From PALSA-607 sp036501485 (GTDB lineage: Bacteria; Actinomycetota; Actinomycetes; Acidothermales; Acidothermaceae): a stretch of DNA of 64,000 nt. Below the pieces are notes generated by a model. That model was not told the origin of the DNA, did no database searches, and was given only the letters and a program-made list of their open reading frames with translations. Below, one piece after another: positions 28,645-36,991 of the stretch (position 1 is its first letter; every line of letters starts with the position of its first letter). The translations under genes and the position numbers were made by a program. The stretch covers positions 26,256 through 90,255 of the forward strand of contig DASYAG010000010.1 in NCBI GenBank assembly GCA_036501485.1, read 5' to 3'.

Positions 28645-29756
28645 CCACTGATCTGTCGAATGGGCATCGGCACAGTTTCGATCTGGTGCCAGTCGCGGAC
28701 GCCCCGCAGACCGCCAAGGAATACAAGTCGGACCAAGAAGTCCGCTGGTGCCCTGGCTGTGGTGACTACGCAATTTTGGCTGCGGTTCAAGCGTTTTTGC
28801 CCGAACTCGGCTTGCGACGCGAGAACGTCGTGTTCGTCTCCGGCATCGGTTGCTCGTCGCGATTCCCTTACTACCTCGAGACGTACGGCATGCATTCGAT
28901 CCACGGCCGGGCGCCCGCGATCGCCACCGGCCTCGCGGTCTCGCGGCCTGATCTCGCAGTGTTTGTGGTGACCGGCGACGGCGACGCATTGTCGATCGGC
29001 GGTAACCACCTCATCCACGCGTTGAGACGCAACATCAACCTGACGATCCTGCTGTTCAACAACCGGATCTACGGACTGACCAAAGGTCAGTACTCACCCA
29101 CGTCTGAGGTCGGAAAGATCACCAAGTCGACGCCGATGGGCTCACTCGACTTTCCATTCAATCCGGTGTCGTTGGCATTGGGAGCCGAGGCAACATTCGT
29201 CGCGCGCACCATCGACTCCGACCGCAAGCACCTGACGGCGGTACTACGCGCGGCAACCGAGCACCGCGGCACATCGCTCGTGGAGATCTACCAGAACTGC
29301 AACATCTTCAACGACGACGCGTTCGAAGTTCTGAAGGCGCCAGAAACTCGTGACGACTACCTGATCCGGCTCGAACATGGCAAGCCGATCACGTTCGGCA
29401 CCGAAGCTGATTTGCGCGGCCTGCGCCGATCGGCGTCCGGCTCACTGGAAGTGTGCGACGGCAACTCCCCCGACGTCCTCGTTCATGATTCGCACGACGA
29501 CGACCCGTCACTCGCGTTCGCGTTGTCGCGTGTCACCAGACCCAACCTGTCGATGACACCGATCGGCGTCTTCCGCGATGTGCAGCGACCCGTCTACGAC
29601 GACCTCATGACAGCACAACTCGACCAAGCAGTCGCGAAAAACGGCGCCGGCGACCTAGCCACATTGCTAGCCGGCGGCGACACGTGGACTATCACGCAGC
29701 CGCAGGCTGACCAGACAAGCACAGAAGCAAGCGCCGCGCCGCCTGCCGCGAACTGA
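28641..29756 (+). CDS. korB: 2-oxoglutarate:ferredoxin oxidoreductase beta subunit
   Basis: 371 residues. The TPP-binding and Fe-S subunit: cysteines in WCPGCGDYAILAAVQ and GIGCSSRFPYYLETYG, and the TPP/Mg motif VVTGDGDALSIGGNH followed by NLTILLFNNRIYGLTKGQYS. The chain ends in an Ala/Pro/Ser-rich tail. It partners KorA, with the start codon overlapping the korA stop. Complex I genes lie 9-24 kb away, but no ferredoxin gene is visible between. Confidence 0.94.
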   Translation: MTTDLSNGHRHSFDLVPVADAPQTAKEYKSDQEVRWCPGCGDYAILAAVQAFLPELGLRRENVVFVSGIGCSSRFPYYLETYGMHSIHGRAPAIATGLAVSRPDLAVFVVTGDGDALSIGGNHLIHALRRNINLTILLFNNRIYGLTKGQYSPTSEVGKITKSTPMGSLDFPFNPVSLALGAEATFVARTIDSDRKHLTAVLRAATEHRGTSLVEIYQNCNIFNDDAFEVLKAPETRDDYLIRLEHGKPITFGTEADLRGLRRSASGSLEVCDGNSPDVLVHDSHDDDPSLAFALSRVTRPNLSMTPIGVFRDVQRPVYDDLMTAQLDQAVAKNGAGDLATLLAGGDTWTITQPQADQTSTEASAAPPAAN

Positions 29757-29777
29757 CACGAGGCAACGGGGCAGTCC

Positions 29778-30878
29778 ATGACCGACGACGAGTCCCATGC
29801 TGGCCAAACCGGTGGCCAAACCGGTGGTCAATACGGGGGTCAGTACGGGGGGCCCTACGGCGGTCCGGCAAATCCGTGGGCGGCTCCGGGATCTCCGGGC
29901 GGCGGCCCGTTCGCGTCTCCTGACTACCCACCAGCTCCCCGACGGTCGCGAACGCGGATCTGGGTTTCCGTAGTCGTCGTCATTGTGGTGCTGGCGGCAT
30001 CGGGGGTGGGTGCATTGGTTCTTGATACCCATCATCACTCGGGTCCGTCGGCTGCGGCCGCGCCGGCGGCGAGCTCATCGCCAGCATCGGCCGGGTCCCA
30101 GTCGCCGCAGTCGCCGCCGTCGCCGCAGTCATCCCAGTCATCGGCGCCGCAGTCATCACCGTCGGCGCCACCGCCGTCGTCCCCGCAATCGTTGTTGCCC
30201 TCCGGTGCGCCATCGACTGGGCAGCCAACGGCACCGGCCGGCGGGGCTGCACCTGGCAGCGCATCGGGACCGCTGGATCAGTACCTGCTTGCCCCTGCTG
30301 AGGTCGGCGCGAGTTCGATGATGTTCCTCATCGACGGTGGCCGTAACACCACGAACCAGGCGACGCTGGACTGGTGCAACTTCAACTACACCAGCGAGGC
30401 ATTGCGCATGACGCGGGTGCAGGTGGAGTACACCGGCAATGAGACGCTGCCCGCGGGCAACGAGTTTGTGCATTACCAAAAAGGCGGCACGGCCAGAGCG
30501 TGGGCCGAGCTTCAAAAAGCCGTGTCAACGTGCCCGCCATCGTCAACCACGGATGGGTACGTCAACGATCAGGTGCAGCGCGCCGGTGCAGACAGTGAGC
30601 TTGTCGCGCGGCAGATCATCTTGAGCTACCACGTGACTGACCCGACCGGCCAGTTAAATCTGCCTTGGCAGGCGGTCGTGTATCAGTTCGACGGCGATTA
30701 CTTCTCTGGGATCTATGTCTACGGCCTGAGCCGGTCGCTCGCATTGACCGAGGCCGAGCAACTCGCGGCCAAGTCGGCTACCCACCTGGCGCAGGCCAGC
30801 CGCGGCAAGCCGGGCACCGGCGGCGGCCCTATCCAGTCAGTTGGGTCCTCGCCTCCCGACGCCGGAGTCCAGGACTAA
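29778..30878 (+). CDS. Membrane-anchored extracytoplasmic protein with Gly/Gln/Tyr-rich head
   Basis: 366 residues, function not recognised. The cytoplasmic head (1-55) is low complexity, with GGQT, GGQY and GGPY units in tandem, then a Pro-rich part. A basic stop (RRSRTR) precedes a single membrane span (IWVSVVVVIVVLAASGVGAL, about 61-80). Residues 85-165 are a Ser/Pro/Gln/Ala linker. The external C-terminal domain (about 167-345) has two Cys (WCNF and STCPPSS) that could form a disulphide. The layout recalls actinobacterial cell-envelope proteins with disordered cytoplasmic tails, including some Ser/Thr kinase substrates. It lies 21 bp after korB and 48 bp before rarD. Confidence 0.75.
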   Translation: MTDDESHAGQTGGQTGGQYGGQYGGPYGGPANPWAAPGSPGGGPFASPDYPPAPRRSRTRIWVSVVVVIVVLAASGVGALVLDTHHHSGPSAAAAPAASSSPASAGSQSPQSPPSPQSSQSSAPQSSPSAPPPSSPQSLLPSGAPSTGQPTAPAGGAAPGSASGPLDQYLLAPAEVGASSMMFLIDGGRNTTNQATLDWCNFNYTSEALRMTRVQVEYTGNETLPAGNEFVHYQKGGTARAWAELQKAVSTCPPSSTTDGYVNDQVQRAGADSELVARQIILSYHVTDPTGQLNLPWQAVVYQFDGDYFSGIYVYGLSRSLALTEAEQLAAKSATHLAQASRGKPGTGGGPIQSVGSSPPDAGVQD

Positions 30879-30926
30879 CCGAATCTCGTTGGGATTGCGA
30901 CAAACGTTCCAGCTACGGTTAGCGGT

Positions 30927-31832
30927 ATGCGAGGCACGCGACAAGGATTTCTCTACGGACTTGCCGCTTACACCAGTTGGGGCCTCTTCCCGTTGTACTG
31001 GCCGCTGCTTGATCCAACGCCGGCGATCCAGATCCTCGCCCATCGCATGGTGTGGTCACTCGTGTTCATCGTCGCGCTGCTGGCTGTGCGCCGGCGATGG
31101 GCCTTTGTTGCCGAGCTTCGACATGACCCCAAGCGGGCTGGCCTACTGGCGACCGCTGGAGTGCTCATCAGCGTCAACTGGGGCGTCTACATCTGGGCGA
31201 CCAATGCCGGTTACGTTGTCGAGGCGTCGCTCGGCTACTTCATCATCCCGCTGGTCAACATCAGCCTTGGCGTGCTCATCTTCAAAGAACACCTGCAACG
31301 AAGGCAGTGGATGGCGGTCGCTGTCGGCGCTGCGGCTGTGCTCGTCATCGCGATCGGGTACGGACAGGTTCCGTGGATAGGACTGAGCCTCGCCGCGAGC
31401 TTCGGTGGCTACGGCTTGGTCAAGAAAGTGGCTCACACGCCCGCGGTCGAGAGCCTCGCCGTCGAAACCTCGGTGATCGCATTGCCCGCCATCGGCTATC
31501 TCCTGTTTGCGAACGCGCGGGGATACGGATCTTTCGGCCACGTTTCCGTCGGGATGGACTTGCTCCTCATCTCGTCGGGCATCGTGACCGGCGTCCCGCT
31601 GCTGTTCTTCGCCGCGGCAGCACGCCAGGTGCCGCTGAGCGTCATGGGGATGCTGCAGTACATCACTCCCGTACTGCAGTTTCTGATCGGAATCTTCGTG
31701 CGGCATGAATCACTGTCGGGCTCGGAGTTGGCCGGCTTCGCGCTGGTGTGGCTTGCGCTGGCGATCCTCGGAATCGGCGAACTAAGACAGCTGGCGCGAC
31801 CACCACGCGCCGCAGTGTTGGCTACCCAGTAA
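30927..31832 (+). CDS. rarD: RarD-type EamA/DMT transporter
   Basis: 301 residues with about ten membrane spans in two EamA repeats. Start MRGTRQGFLYGLAAYTSWGL closely follows the RarD pattern, with PLYWPLL, ILAHRMVWSL, INWG replaced by VNWGVYIWATNAGYVVEAS, LGYFIIPLVNISLGVLIF, and LQYITPVLQFLIGI in the second half. RarD was named from a chloramphenicol-sensitivity phenotype; its physiological substrate is not established. It is the last gene on this plus-strand run, facing the sugar transporter operon, with a hairpin between. Confidence 0.9.
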   Translation: MRGTRQGFLYGLAAYTSWGLFPLYWPLLDPTPAIQILAHRMVWSLVFIVALLAVRRRWAFVAELRHDPKRAGLLATAGVLISVNWGVYIWATNAGYVVEASLGYFIIPLVNISLGVLIFKEHLQRRQWMAVAVGAAAVLVIAIGYGQVPWIGLSLAASFGGYGLVKKVAHTPAVESLAVETSVIALPAIGYLLFANARGYGSFGHVSVGMDLLLISSGIVTGVPLLFFAAAARQVPLSVMGMLQYITPVLQFLIGIFVRHESLSGSELAGFALVWLALAILGIGELRQLARPPRAAVLATQ

Positions 31833-31837
31833 TTGAA

Positions 31838-31872
31838 CCGAGGGACAGCCCTTGATCGGGGTGCCCCTCGGT
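31838..31872. terminator. Probable bidirectional terminator between rarD and the sugar permease
   Basis: Inverted repeat ACCGAGGG (31838-31845) and CCCTCGGT (31865-31872), eight perfect pairs, lies in the 62-bp gap between two convergent stop codons. No long T-run follows on either side, so efficiency may be modest. Confidence 0.5.
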
Positions 31873-31894
31873 GCGTTGTAGCTAGGCCTGATCG

Positions 31895-32842
31895 CTACCC
31901 CTTGACCGAGCCTGCAAGCAGGCCGCGGACGAAGTAACGCTGCAGTGAGAAGAACACGATCAGCGGGATGATGAGCGCGATGAAGGCGCCAGCGGTTAGC
32001 AGTTGCCAGTTCGCACCGTACTGCCCGACCAGTTGTTCGAGCCGACCCGTGAGCGGCAACACCTTGGGGGTGCCTCCGGCGAAGGTCAGCGCGACGAGCA
32101 GGTCGTTCCAGACCCAGAGGAACTGGAAGATGGCGAACGCCGCGATTGCCGGCGTCGACAGCGGCAGCACGATCTGCCGGAAGATGCGGAAGTGGTTTGC
32201 GCCGTCGACGCGGGCCGCCTCCATCATGTCTTCGGGCAATTGGCTGATGAAATTGTGCAGTAAGAACACTGCGAGCGGCAACCCGAACATCGTGTGCGAG
32301 ACCCAGACGGGGTAGTACTTTCCGCCGAGATGCAGGGCCGGGAAGATCGGCACGCTCCCAATGTGCACGCCGAGGTTGTAGAAGCGCAGCAGCGGAATAA
32401 GTGACATCTGCAGAGGCACGACCTGCAATGCAAAGATGATGAAGAAGACGGTGTCGCTGCCCTTGAACTTCACCCAGGCCAGGCCATACGCCGCCATCGT
32501 CGCGATAGCGAGCGTGATCAGCGTCGCCGGAATCGTGATCGCGATCGAGTTGATGACGTAGGGGAAGATCGCCGTCGTGGAGCCTTTCCCGAACAACACG
32601 GTGTTGTAGTTCGAGAACGTGAAGTGCGGATGCTCGATGACGGTCCACCAGCCGGAGTCGGCCACGTCCTTGGCCGGCCGCAGCGATGTCACCAGCAAAC
32701 CGACCGTGGGTATCGTCCAGATCACGGTGAACGCGATGATGAAGATAGACGCCCACTTGCTGCTGAACGCAGTGCGGATGTCCTTCGCTGCTGCCGCACC
32801 GGTGCTCGGAACGCGCTTTGCTTCGACAACCTCGGCGCTCAT
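31895..32842 (-). CDS. Carbohydrate ABC transporter permease, MalG type
   Basis: 315 residues, six predicted spans. The conserved cytoplasmic coupling loop is EDMMEAARVDGANHFRIFRQ, followed by the permease signature PLSTPAIAAFAIFQFLWVWN. These fit the CUT1 family of sugar importers. The start overlaps the end of the MalF-type gene by 4 bp. With the MalF-type permease and the binding protein it forms the membrane part of an importer. No ATPase gene is nearby, so it probably uses a shared MsiK-like ATPase as in Streptomyces. Confidence 0.92.
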   Translation of the reverse strand: MSAEVVEAKRVPSTGAAAAKDIRTAFSSKWASIFIIAFTVIWTIPTVGLLVTSLRPAKDVADSGWWTVIEHPHFTFSNYNTVLFGKGSTTAIFPYVINSIAITIPATLITLAIATMAAYGLAWVKFKGSDTVFFIIFALQVVPLQMSLIPLLRFYNLGVHIGSVPIFPALHLGGKYYPVWVSHTMFGLPLAVFLLHNFISQLPEDMMEAARVDGANHFRIFRQIVLPLSTPAIAAFAIFQFLWVWNDLLVALTFAGGTPKVLPLTGRLEQLVGQYGANWQLLTAGAFIALIIPLIVFFSLQRYFVRGLLAGSVKG

Positions 32843-33864
32843 CGGTTTGCCCGCTCTTTCTTCAGCTGCAGCACGTTGTAACCCACTAGCGGAAGCACGC
32901 CAAGGAACAGGATCAGGGCGAGCGCGGCGCCACGACCTGTGTTGTCGGTGACGAAAGCGTTCTGATACATCGCGTTTGCCAGCACGTTGGTGCCGAAGTT
33001 GCCTCCGGTCGTCGTCTGGACGATGTCGAAGATCTTCAGCGTCGCGATCATGATCGTCGTCAGTACCACGACCAACGTGGCTCTGATCATCGGAATCTGA
33101 ATCTTGCTGAACAGTCCGAAGCCGTGCGCGCCGTCGACCCGGGCGGCTTCGATGACTTCGTCAGGAACGGCTTTGATCGCCGCCGACAGGACGACCATCG
33201 CGAAGCCGACCTCAATCCAGATGAGAATGACCATCAGCAGGAAGTTGTTCAGCGGATGAGTCAGCAGCCAGTTGGGCGGATGTTTCCAGCCGAGGAAGAT
33301 GACGACCTGGCTGAGCAGCCCGTCCTGAGGTTGCGACGACTCCTTGAAGTCGTAGACGTACTTCCAAATGATGCTCGCGCCGACGAATGAGATCGCCATC
33401 GGCATGAAGATGAGCGACTTCACGAGCGACTGATTCTTCATCCGGTCGACCACGATCGCGATCAATAATCCGAGACCGGTTGCGACGATGGGCGCGACGA
33501 TGATCCAAAGGAGCGTGTTGAGCAAGACGCTTTGGGTCGCAGGATCCGTGAACGCGAACCCGTAGTTCTTGAAGCCGACGTAGGGGGCGTGCAGTGCCGG
33601 TGCACCGTGCAGGCTCAGATAGAAGGTCCTAAACGATGGAATGACCAGGCCAATGAGCAGGAGCACGATCGCTGGGCCGACGAAGATGGCGACCGTCAAC
33701 GGGCGCTGGAATCGGCCGGTCGCACGCCCGGCAAGGAAAAAGATGAGTAGCAGCGCGGCGAAGAAGACGACGACTGCAACGACGACCTGGCTGAGCTTGC
33801 CTACTGAATCAGAAAACGTCGATGCCGTGAGCAACGCATGTGATGCCGACACGCTCACTCCCAT
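32839..33864 (-). CDS. Carbohydrate ABC transporter permease, MalF type
   Basis: 341 residues with a long N-terminal hydrophobic section and about seven or eight spans. The coupling loop reads PDEVIEAARVDGAHGFGLF, followed by KIQIPMIRATLVVVLTTIM, the CUT1 EAA motif. It pairs with the overlapping MalG-type gene. The 125-bp gap between the binding-protein gene and this gene contains a strong hairpin, which would let the binding protein be made in excess. Start ATG 33864 fits, though internal GTG codons shortly after it are possible. Confidence 0.9.
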   Translation of the reverse strand: MGVSVSASHALLTASTFSDSVGKLSQVVVAVVVFFAALLLIFFLAGRATGRFQRPLTVAIFVGPAIVLLLIGLVIPSFRTFYLSLHGAPALHAPYVGFKNYGFAFTDPATQSVLLNTLLWIIVAPIVATGLGLLIAIVVDRMKNQSLVKSLIFMPMAISFVGASIIWKYVYDFKESSQPQDGLLSQVVIFLGWKHPPNWLLTHPLNNFLLMVILIWIEVGFAMVVLSAAIKAVPDEVIEAARVDGAHGFGLFSKIQIPMIRATLVVVLTTIMIATLKIFDIVQTTTGGNFGTNVLANAMYQNAFVTDNTGRGAALALILFLGVLPLVGYNVLQLKKERANR

Positions 33865-33928
33865 TCATCTGCCCGGGTAGTGGTGAAACTCGTCGTGCAG
33901 GAAGTTGTGTTGCACGTGCTCTGAGAAA

Positions 33929-33964
33929 GCCGTGGCCCGGAGGTTACTCCTTCCGGGCCACGGC
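33929..33964 (-). terminator. Intercistronic stem-loop between the binding protein and MalF-type genes
   Basis: A perfect 12-bp inverted repeat (arms 33929-33940 and 33953-33964, 12-base loop) lies 25 bases beyond the stop of the sugar-binding protein gene. On the minus strand it is followed by TTTCTC only, so partial termination or 3'-end protection of the upstream message is more likely than full termination. Such hairpins after the binding-protein cistron are common in sugar ABC operons. Confidence 0.7.
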
Positions 33965-33989
33965 GTCCCCGTCTCAGCGGGACAATCTC

Positions 33990-35468
33990 TTACGAGGCTG
34001 GCCACGCAGCGTCGATGGCCTTCGCCACACTGGCGATAGACGCACCGGTGCCGAACCATGCCGTCATCTGCGTCCACTCAGCGCCCGAACCAACCGCAGA
34101 CGGCATCAAGTCAGATGCGTCGAACCGGAAGGTCGCGGCCGCGTTCGTGAGGTACTGCGCGGACAACTTGTCGATGCCGTCGGTGTACAGGCTCTGGTCG
34201 ACTCCGCTGTTCGCGGAAACCCAACCTGGTGCAACCTTGATCCGGCTGTCGGCCCACTGCGGTGAAGACAGGTACGTCTGCACTGCCTGGGTCGCCGCGT
34301 CGGAGGAGAACGCAGCGGTGAACTCGCCGCCACCTTCGACCGGGGTCGGAACGCTCGTGCTACGCGGCGGCAGGTAGAACGCCCACACCTGACCGGTCGG
34401 GGAGACCGTGGTGCCAGTCGGCCACTGTGCCTCGTAGAACGATGCCTGCTGCAAGAACCAGCAGTTACCGGTGAGGATCGGCTTGCCGGCGTCCTGGAAC
34501 GTCGTCGTCGCGATCGTCTTCACGTCGCCGTATCCGCCGTTGACCCACTTCGGGTTCTGCATCCAGTTGGCGACATCCGTCATTGCGGCTTCGATCTTCG
34601 GGTCTTCGAAGGTGATCTTGTGGCTCACCCAGTCGTCGTAGACCTGACCGCCATCAGAGCTGAGCACGGTCTCTTCGAGCCAGTCGGTGGCCGGCCAGCC
34701 GGTCGCCGTACCTGATCCGATACCGCCGCACCACGGCTTGGTGCCGGTAGCCGCGATCTTGTCGGACAGTGCCGCTAGCTGGTCCCACGTCGTTGGGATC
34801 GTGTAGCCCGCCTTCGACATTGCCGACGGCGAGTACCACACGAGCGACTTCATGTTCGCGCTCTGCGGTGCTGCGTAGAACGTGCCGTTGACGGAGCCAT
34901 ATGACTTCCAGGCCGCGTTCCAGTACTTGTCTTCGTTCGCAGTGACGCCCGCCGGCGGAGCCTTGACGGCGCCGAGCGCGACCATCTGCTGCAACAGACC
35001 AGGCTGCGGAATGATCGCCAGGTCAGGTGCGGTACCACCCTGAACACGCACGGGCAGTTGCGACTCGAAGTCGTTGGATCCTTCGTAGGAGATCTTGATG
35101 CCGGTGCAGCTCTCGAACTGCGCCCACGACTTGTTGAGCGAGTCGGACTCCGGCGGCAGGATCGAGCCGAACATCGTCACCGTCTTACCCTTGGTGGCGG
35201 CACTGGTGTACTGCGCGTAGTCGGCGCAGGTCGTGGCCTGCGGCGCAGGCGCTGCTCCGCTGCCAGCGGCTGCGGAGGCAGGAGCTGACGACGCTGAGGC
35301 GGGCGGGGCGGCCGCCGCCGACGTCGTAGCTGCGGGTGCAGCGCTGGTGGGCGCCGTGGCAGCCTTCTTGCTGCTCGAACACGCAGCGAGCAGGAGCGCC
35401 GCGGCGACCGTCGGAGCGACAACGACCAGAAGGCGACGGCGCCTGCCGGTTGGCAAGCTGAAACTCAT
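33990..35468 (-). CDS. Extracellular sugar-binding lipoprotein of the ABC importer
   Basis: 492 residues from ATG 35468 with AGAGGAG upstream. The lipoprotein signal peptide has basic RRRRLL, a hydrophobic core and the lipobox LLLAACSSS, so the mature protein is lipidated on Cys and anchored outside. A 45-residue Ala/Ser/Pro linker follows, then a family 1 solute-binding domain (GKTVTMFGSILPPESDSLNK, KISYEGSNDFESQLPVRVQG, PDLAIIPQPGLLQQMV, PTTWDQLAALSDKIA). It captures substrate for the two permeases downstream. The substrate is likely a glucoside or oligosaccharide by family, but cannot be assigned. Upstream are a promoter-like -10 and an array of 11-bp repeats. Confidence 0.92.
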   Translation of the reverse strand: MSFSLPTGRRRRLLVVVAPTVAAALLLAACSSSKKAATAPTSAAPAATTSAAAAPPASASSAPASAAAGSGAAPAPQATTCADYAQYTSAATKGKTVTMFGSILPPESDSLNKSWAQFESCTGIKISYEGSNDFESQLPVRVQGGTAPDLAIIPQPGLLQQMVALGAVKAPPAGVTANEDKYWNAAWKSYGSVNGTFYAAPQSANMKSLVWYSPSAMSKAGYTIPTTWDQLAALSDKIAATGTKPWCGGIGSGTATGWPATDWLEETVLSSDGGQVYDDWVSHKITFEDPKIEAAMTDVANWMQNPKWVNGGYGDVKTIATTTFQDAGKPILTGNCWFLQQASFYEAQWPTGTTVSPTGQVWAFYLPPRSTSVPTPVEGGGEFTAAFSSDAATQAVQTYLSSPQWADSRIKVAPGWVSANSGVDQSLYTDGIDKLSAQYLTNAAATFRFDASDLMPSAVGSGAEWTQMTAWFGTGASIASVAKAIDAAWPAS

Positions 35469-35825
35469 GGTTTCTCCTCTTGCGACAGGGGCCCCACGGG
35501 AGAAACCCGCGCGGCTGCAAACGGTGACATCGTGGCCCTCCTGGCGCACGAGATCAAGGCGTGACGGGCACAAAAGGCCATGTATACGGTTACGGTTTGG
35601 CATCGTTCCCACGATCAAGCGCCAACGCGCGCTGCCAAGTCCGTGCCAAGTCCATGCCGAGCCCGTGCCGACCATTGCCAAACGAGTACGGGAGCAGTCC
35701 GGAAAACACTGCCGGGCCCCGTATCGAGCAGTGCCCTCAACCTACTCAGCGACGATCGCCACATCCATGACGAATCATCTCGAAACGACAACACTTTGCC
35801 GGCAATCGGCATCAGAAGCGGGCCC
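35469..35825 (-). promoter_or_regulatory. Control region of the sugar importer operon
   Basis: 357 bp without a supported gene between the lacI-type stop and the binding-protein start. On the minus strand a -10-like TATACA lies at 35586-35581. Just upstream is an inverted repeat ATCGT-TCCC-ACGAT at 35602-35615, in the spacer or -35 position where a repressor would block polymerase. Further upstream is the 11-bp direct repeat array at 35633-35686. The divergent-looking open frames here are shadows. The binding protein assigned to these sites is inferred, most simply the adjacent LacI-type regulator. Confidence 0.5.
35633..35686. repeat. Array of five 11-bp direct repeats
   Basis: Units beginning TGCC start at 35633, 35644, 35655, 35666 and 35676, so four steps of 11, 11, 11 and 10 bp. 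The first two are TGCCAAGTCC plus G or A, the third is TGCCGAGCCCG, and the fourth and fifth are degenerate. On the transcribed strand each gives a GGCA core, mostly as TTGGCA. One helical turn per unit puts all copies on one face of the DNA. Confidence 0.8.
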
Positions 35826-36860
35826 CTAAGCGACAGTTCGGTGCAGCGTCGTGGAACCGCGCACGCACAACTGCGTCGGCAACCGCAAGACCTCGGGCTC
35901 GCGCGCGGGGTCATCGAGCAGGTCGAGAAGGCATCGGGCCGCGACAGAGCCAAGCTCCTCCGCTGGCTGCGTGACGGTGGTGAGATCCAGCAGGTCAGAC
36001 ATCTCATGGCCGTCGAATCCGACGACGGCCATGTCGTGGCCAGGGCGGATGCCATGCCTGCGCAGGGCGCGAAGCGCACCGAAAGCCATTTCGTCGGACA
36101 TCGCGAAGATCGCGGTCGGTGGCGTCCGCTGGGCAAGCTGCGCTGTCATTGCGTGCTCGCCGCCCTCGATCGTGAAGTACCCCGGCACCTGCAGCGATGC
36201 CTCGACGCTCAGCCCGGACGATTCGATTGCCTTCCGGTAGCCAGCTAGTCGGTCGTTCTCGGGGAAGAACGGCGTGGGCAACGGTCGACCGGAAATCAAC
36301 CCGATGCGCTCATGCCCGAGGTTGATCAGATGCTGGGTGGCCATCCGGCCGCCTTCGACGTCGTCGATTGACACGCTGGACACTCCGACGCTGTGCGCGC
36401 CGATGAGGGTGACGGGCATCTCCAACTCGAACAGTTCCTGCAGATCAGGGCTGTCGGCGGGCAGGCCGATGACCAGCACGCCATCTACCCGGCGACGCAG
36501 CCGGCGATGCGGCGGCACTCGATGTTCCTCGCTCGGATCGCCAGTGCTGTAGAGCAGCAGGTCGAGGTCGGAGCGCTGCAACACGCGCTCGACCCCGCTG
36601 AGCACCTTGGAGAAGTACCACCGCCCGAGGAACGGTGTGATGACCGCGATGCTGCCGGCCCGGCCGCTAGCCAGGCGAGACGCCGCAGGTGAGATCACGT
36701 AGTCGAGCCGATCGGCGACCCGTCGGACGTGTTCGCGCGTCACCGGATCGACGTTCGGCAGCCCGCGCAGTGCTCGCGACACGGTCGCGGTCGACACCCC
36801 AGCTTCGCGGGCGACGTCGCGGATCGTGATGCCGAGCAGCGCAGCTCCGTCAGTGACCAC
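35826..36860 (-). CDS. LacI-family transcriptional regulator
   Basis: 344 residues from GTG 36860. The N-terminal HTH is classic (TIRDVAREAGVSTATVSRAL, with hinge helix SPAASRLASGR). The ligand domain has GSIAVITPFLGRWYFSKVLSG, VDGVLVIGLPADSPDL, INLGHERIGLISGRP, TAIFAMSDEMAFGALRALR and DMAVVGFDGHEMSDLLDLTT, as in sugar-responsive family members. It is on the same strand as and just upstream of the importer genes, with 357 bp of control DNA between. It most likely represses the importer until the sugar binds. A LacI-type half-site (TTGTAAGCG) lies in its own upstream region, suggesting autoregulation. Confidence 0.95.
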   Translation of the reverse strand: MVTDGAALLGITIRDVAREAGVSTATVSRALRGLPNVDPVTREHVRRVADRLDYVISPAASRLASGRAGSIAVITPFLGRWYFSKVLSGVERVLQRSDLDLLLYSTGDPSEEHRVPPHRRLRRRVDGVLVIGLPADSPDLQELFELEMPVTLIGAHSVGVSSVSIDDVEGGRMATQHLINLGHERIGLISGRPLPTPFFPENDRLAGYRKAIESSGLSVEASLQVPGYFTIEGGEHAMTAQLAQRTPPTAIFAMSDEMAFGALRALRRHGIRPGHDMAVVGFDGHEMSDLLDLTTVTQPAEELGSVAARCLLDLLDDPAREPEVLRLPTQLCVRGSTTLHRTVA

Positions 36861-36910
36861 CCGGGTGATCCTCTCCTCGACGGGGGTAGTGCACCCGGAA
36901 CGATAGTCCG

Positions 36911-36926
36911 TTTGTAAGCGGTGTCA
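36911..36926. promoter_or_regulatory. LacI-type operator-like site upstream of the lacI gene
   Basis: TTTGTAAGCGGTGTCA has a perfect left half of the common LacI-family operator TTGTAAGCGCTTACAA with a degenerate right half (GTGTCA for CTTACA). It lies 51 bp before the regulator's GTG. No equally good copy is visible before the importer genes, which weakens the assignment. Confidence 0.35.
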
Positions 36927-36991
36927 TCCCCTGGGCTTCGGGAAGATTTCACGCCAAGGGGCGGACGACGGTGAGCAGGGCCGACGCGGAC

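Noticed and set aside
29790..29880. Short tandem repeats that could suggest a CRISPR-like array
   Set aside because: They are in-frame codon repeats (GGQT, GGQY units) of a low-complexity protein with no spacers.
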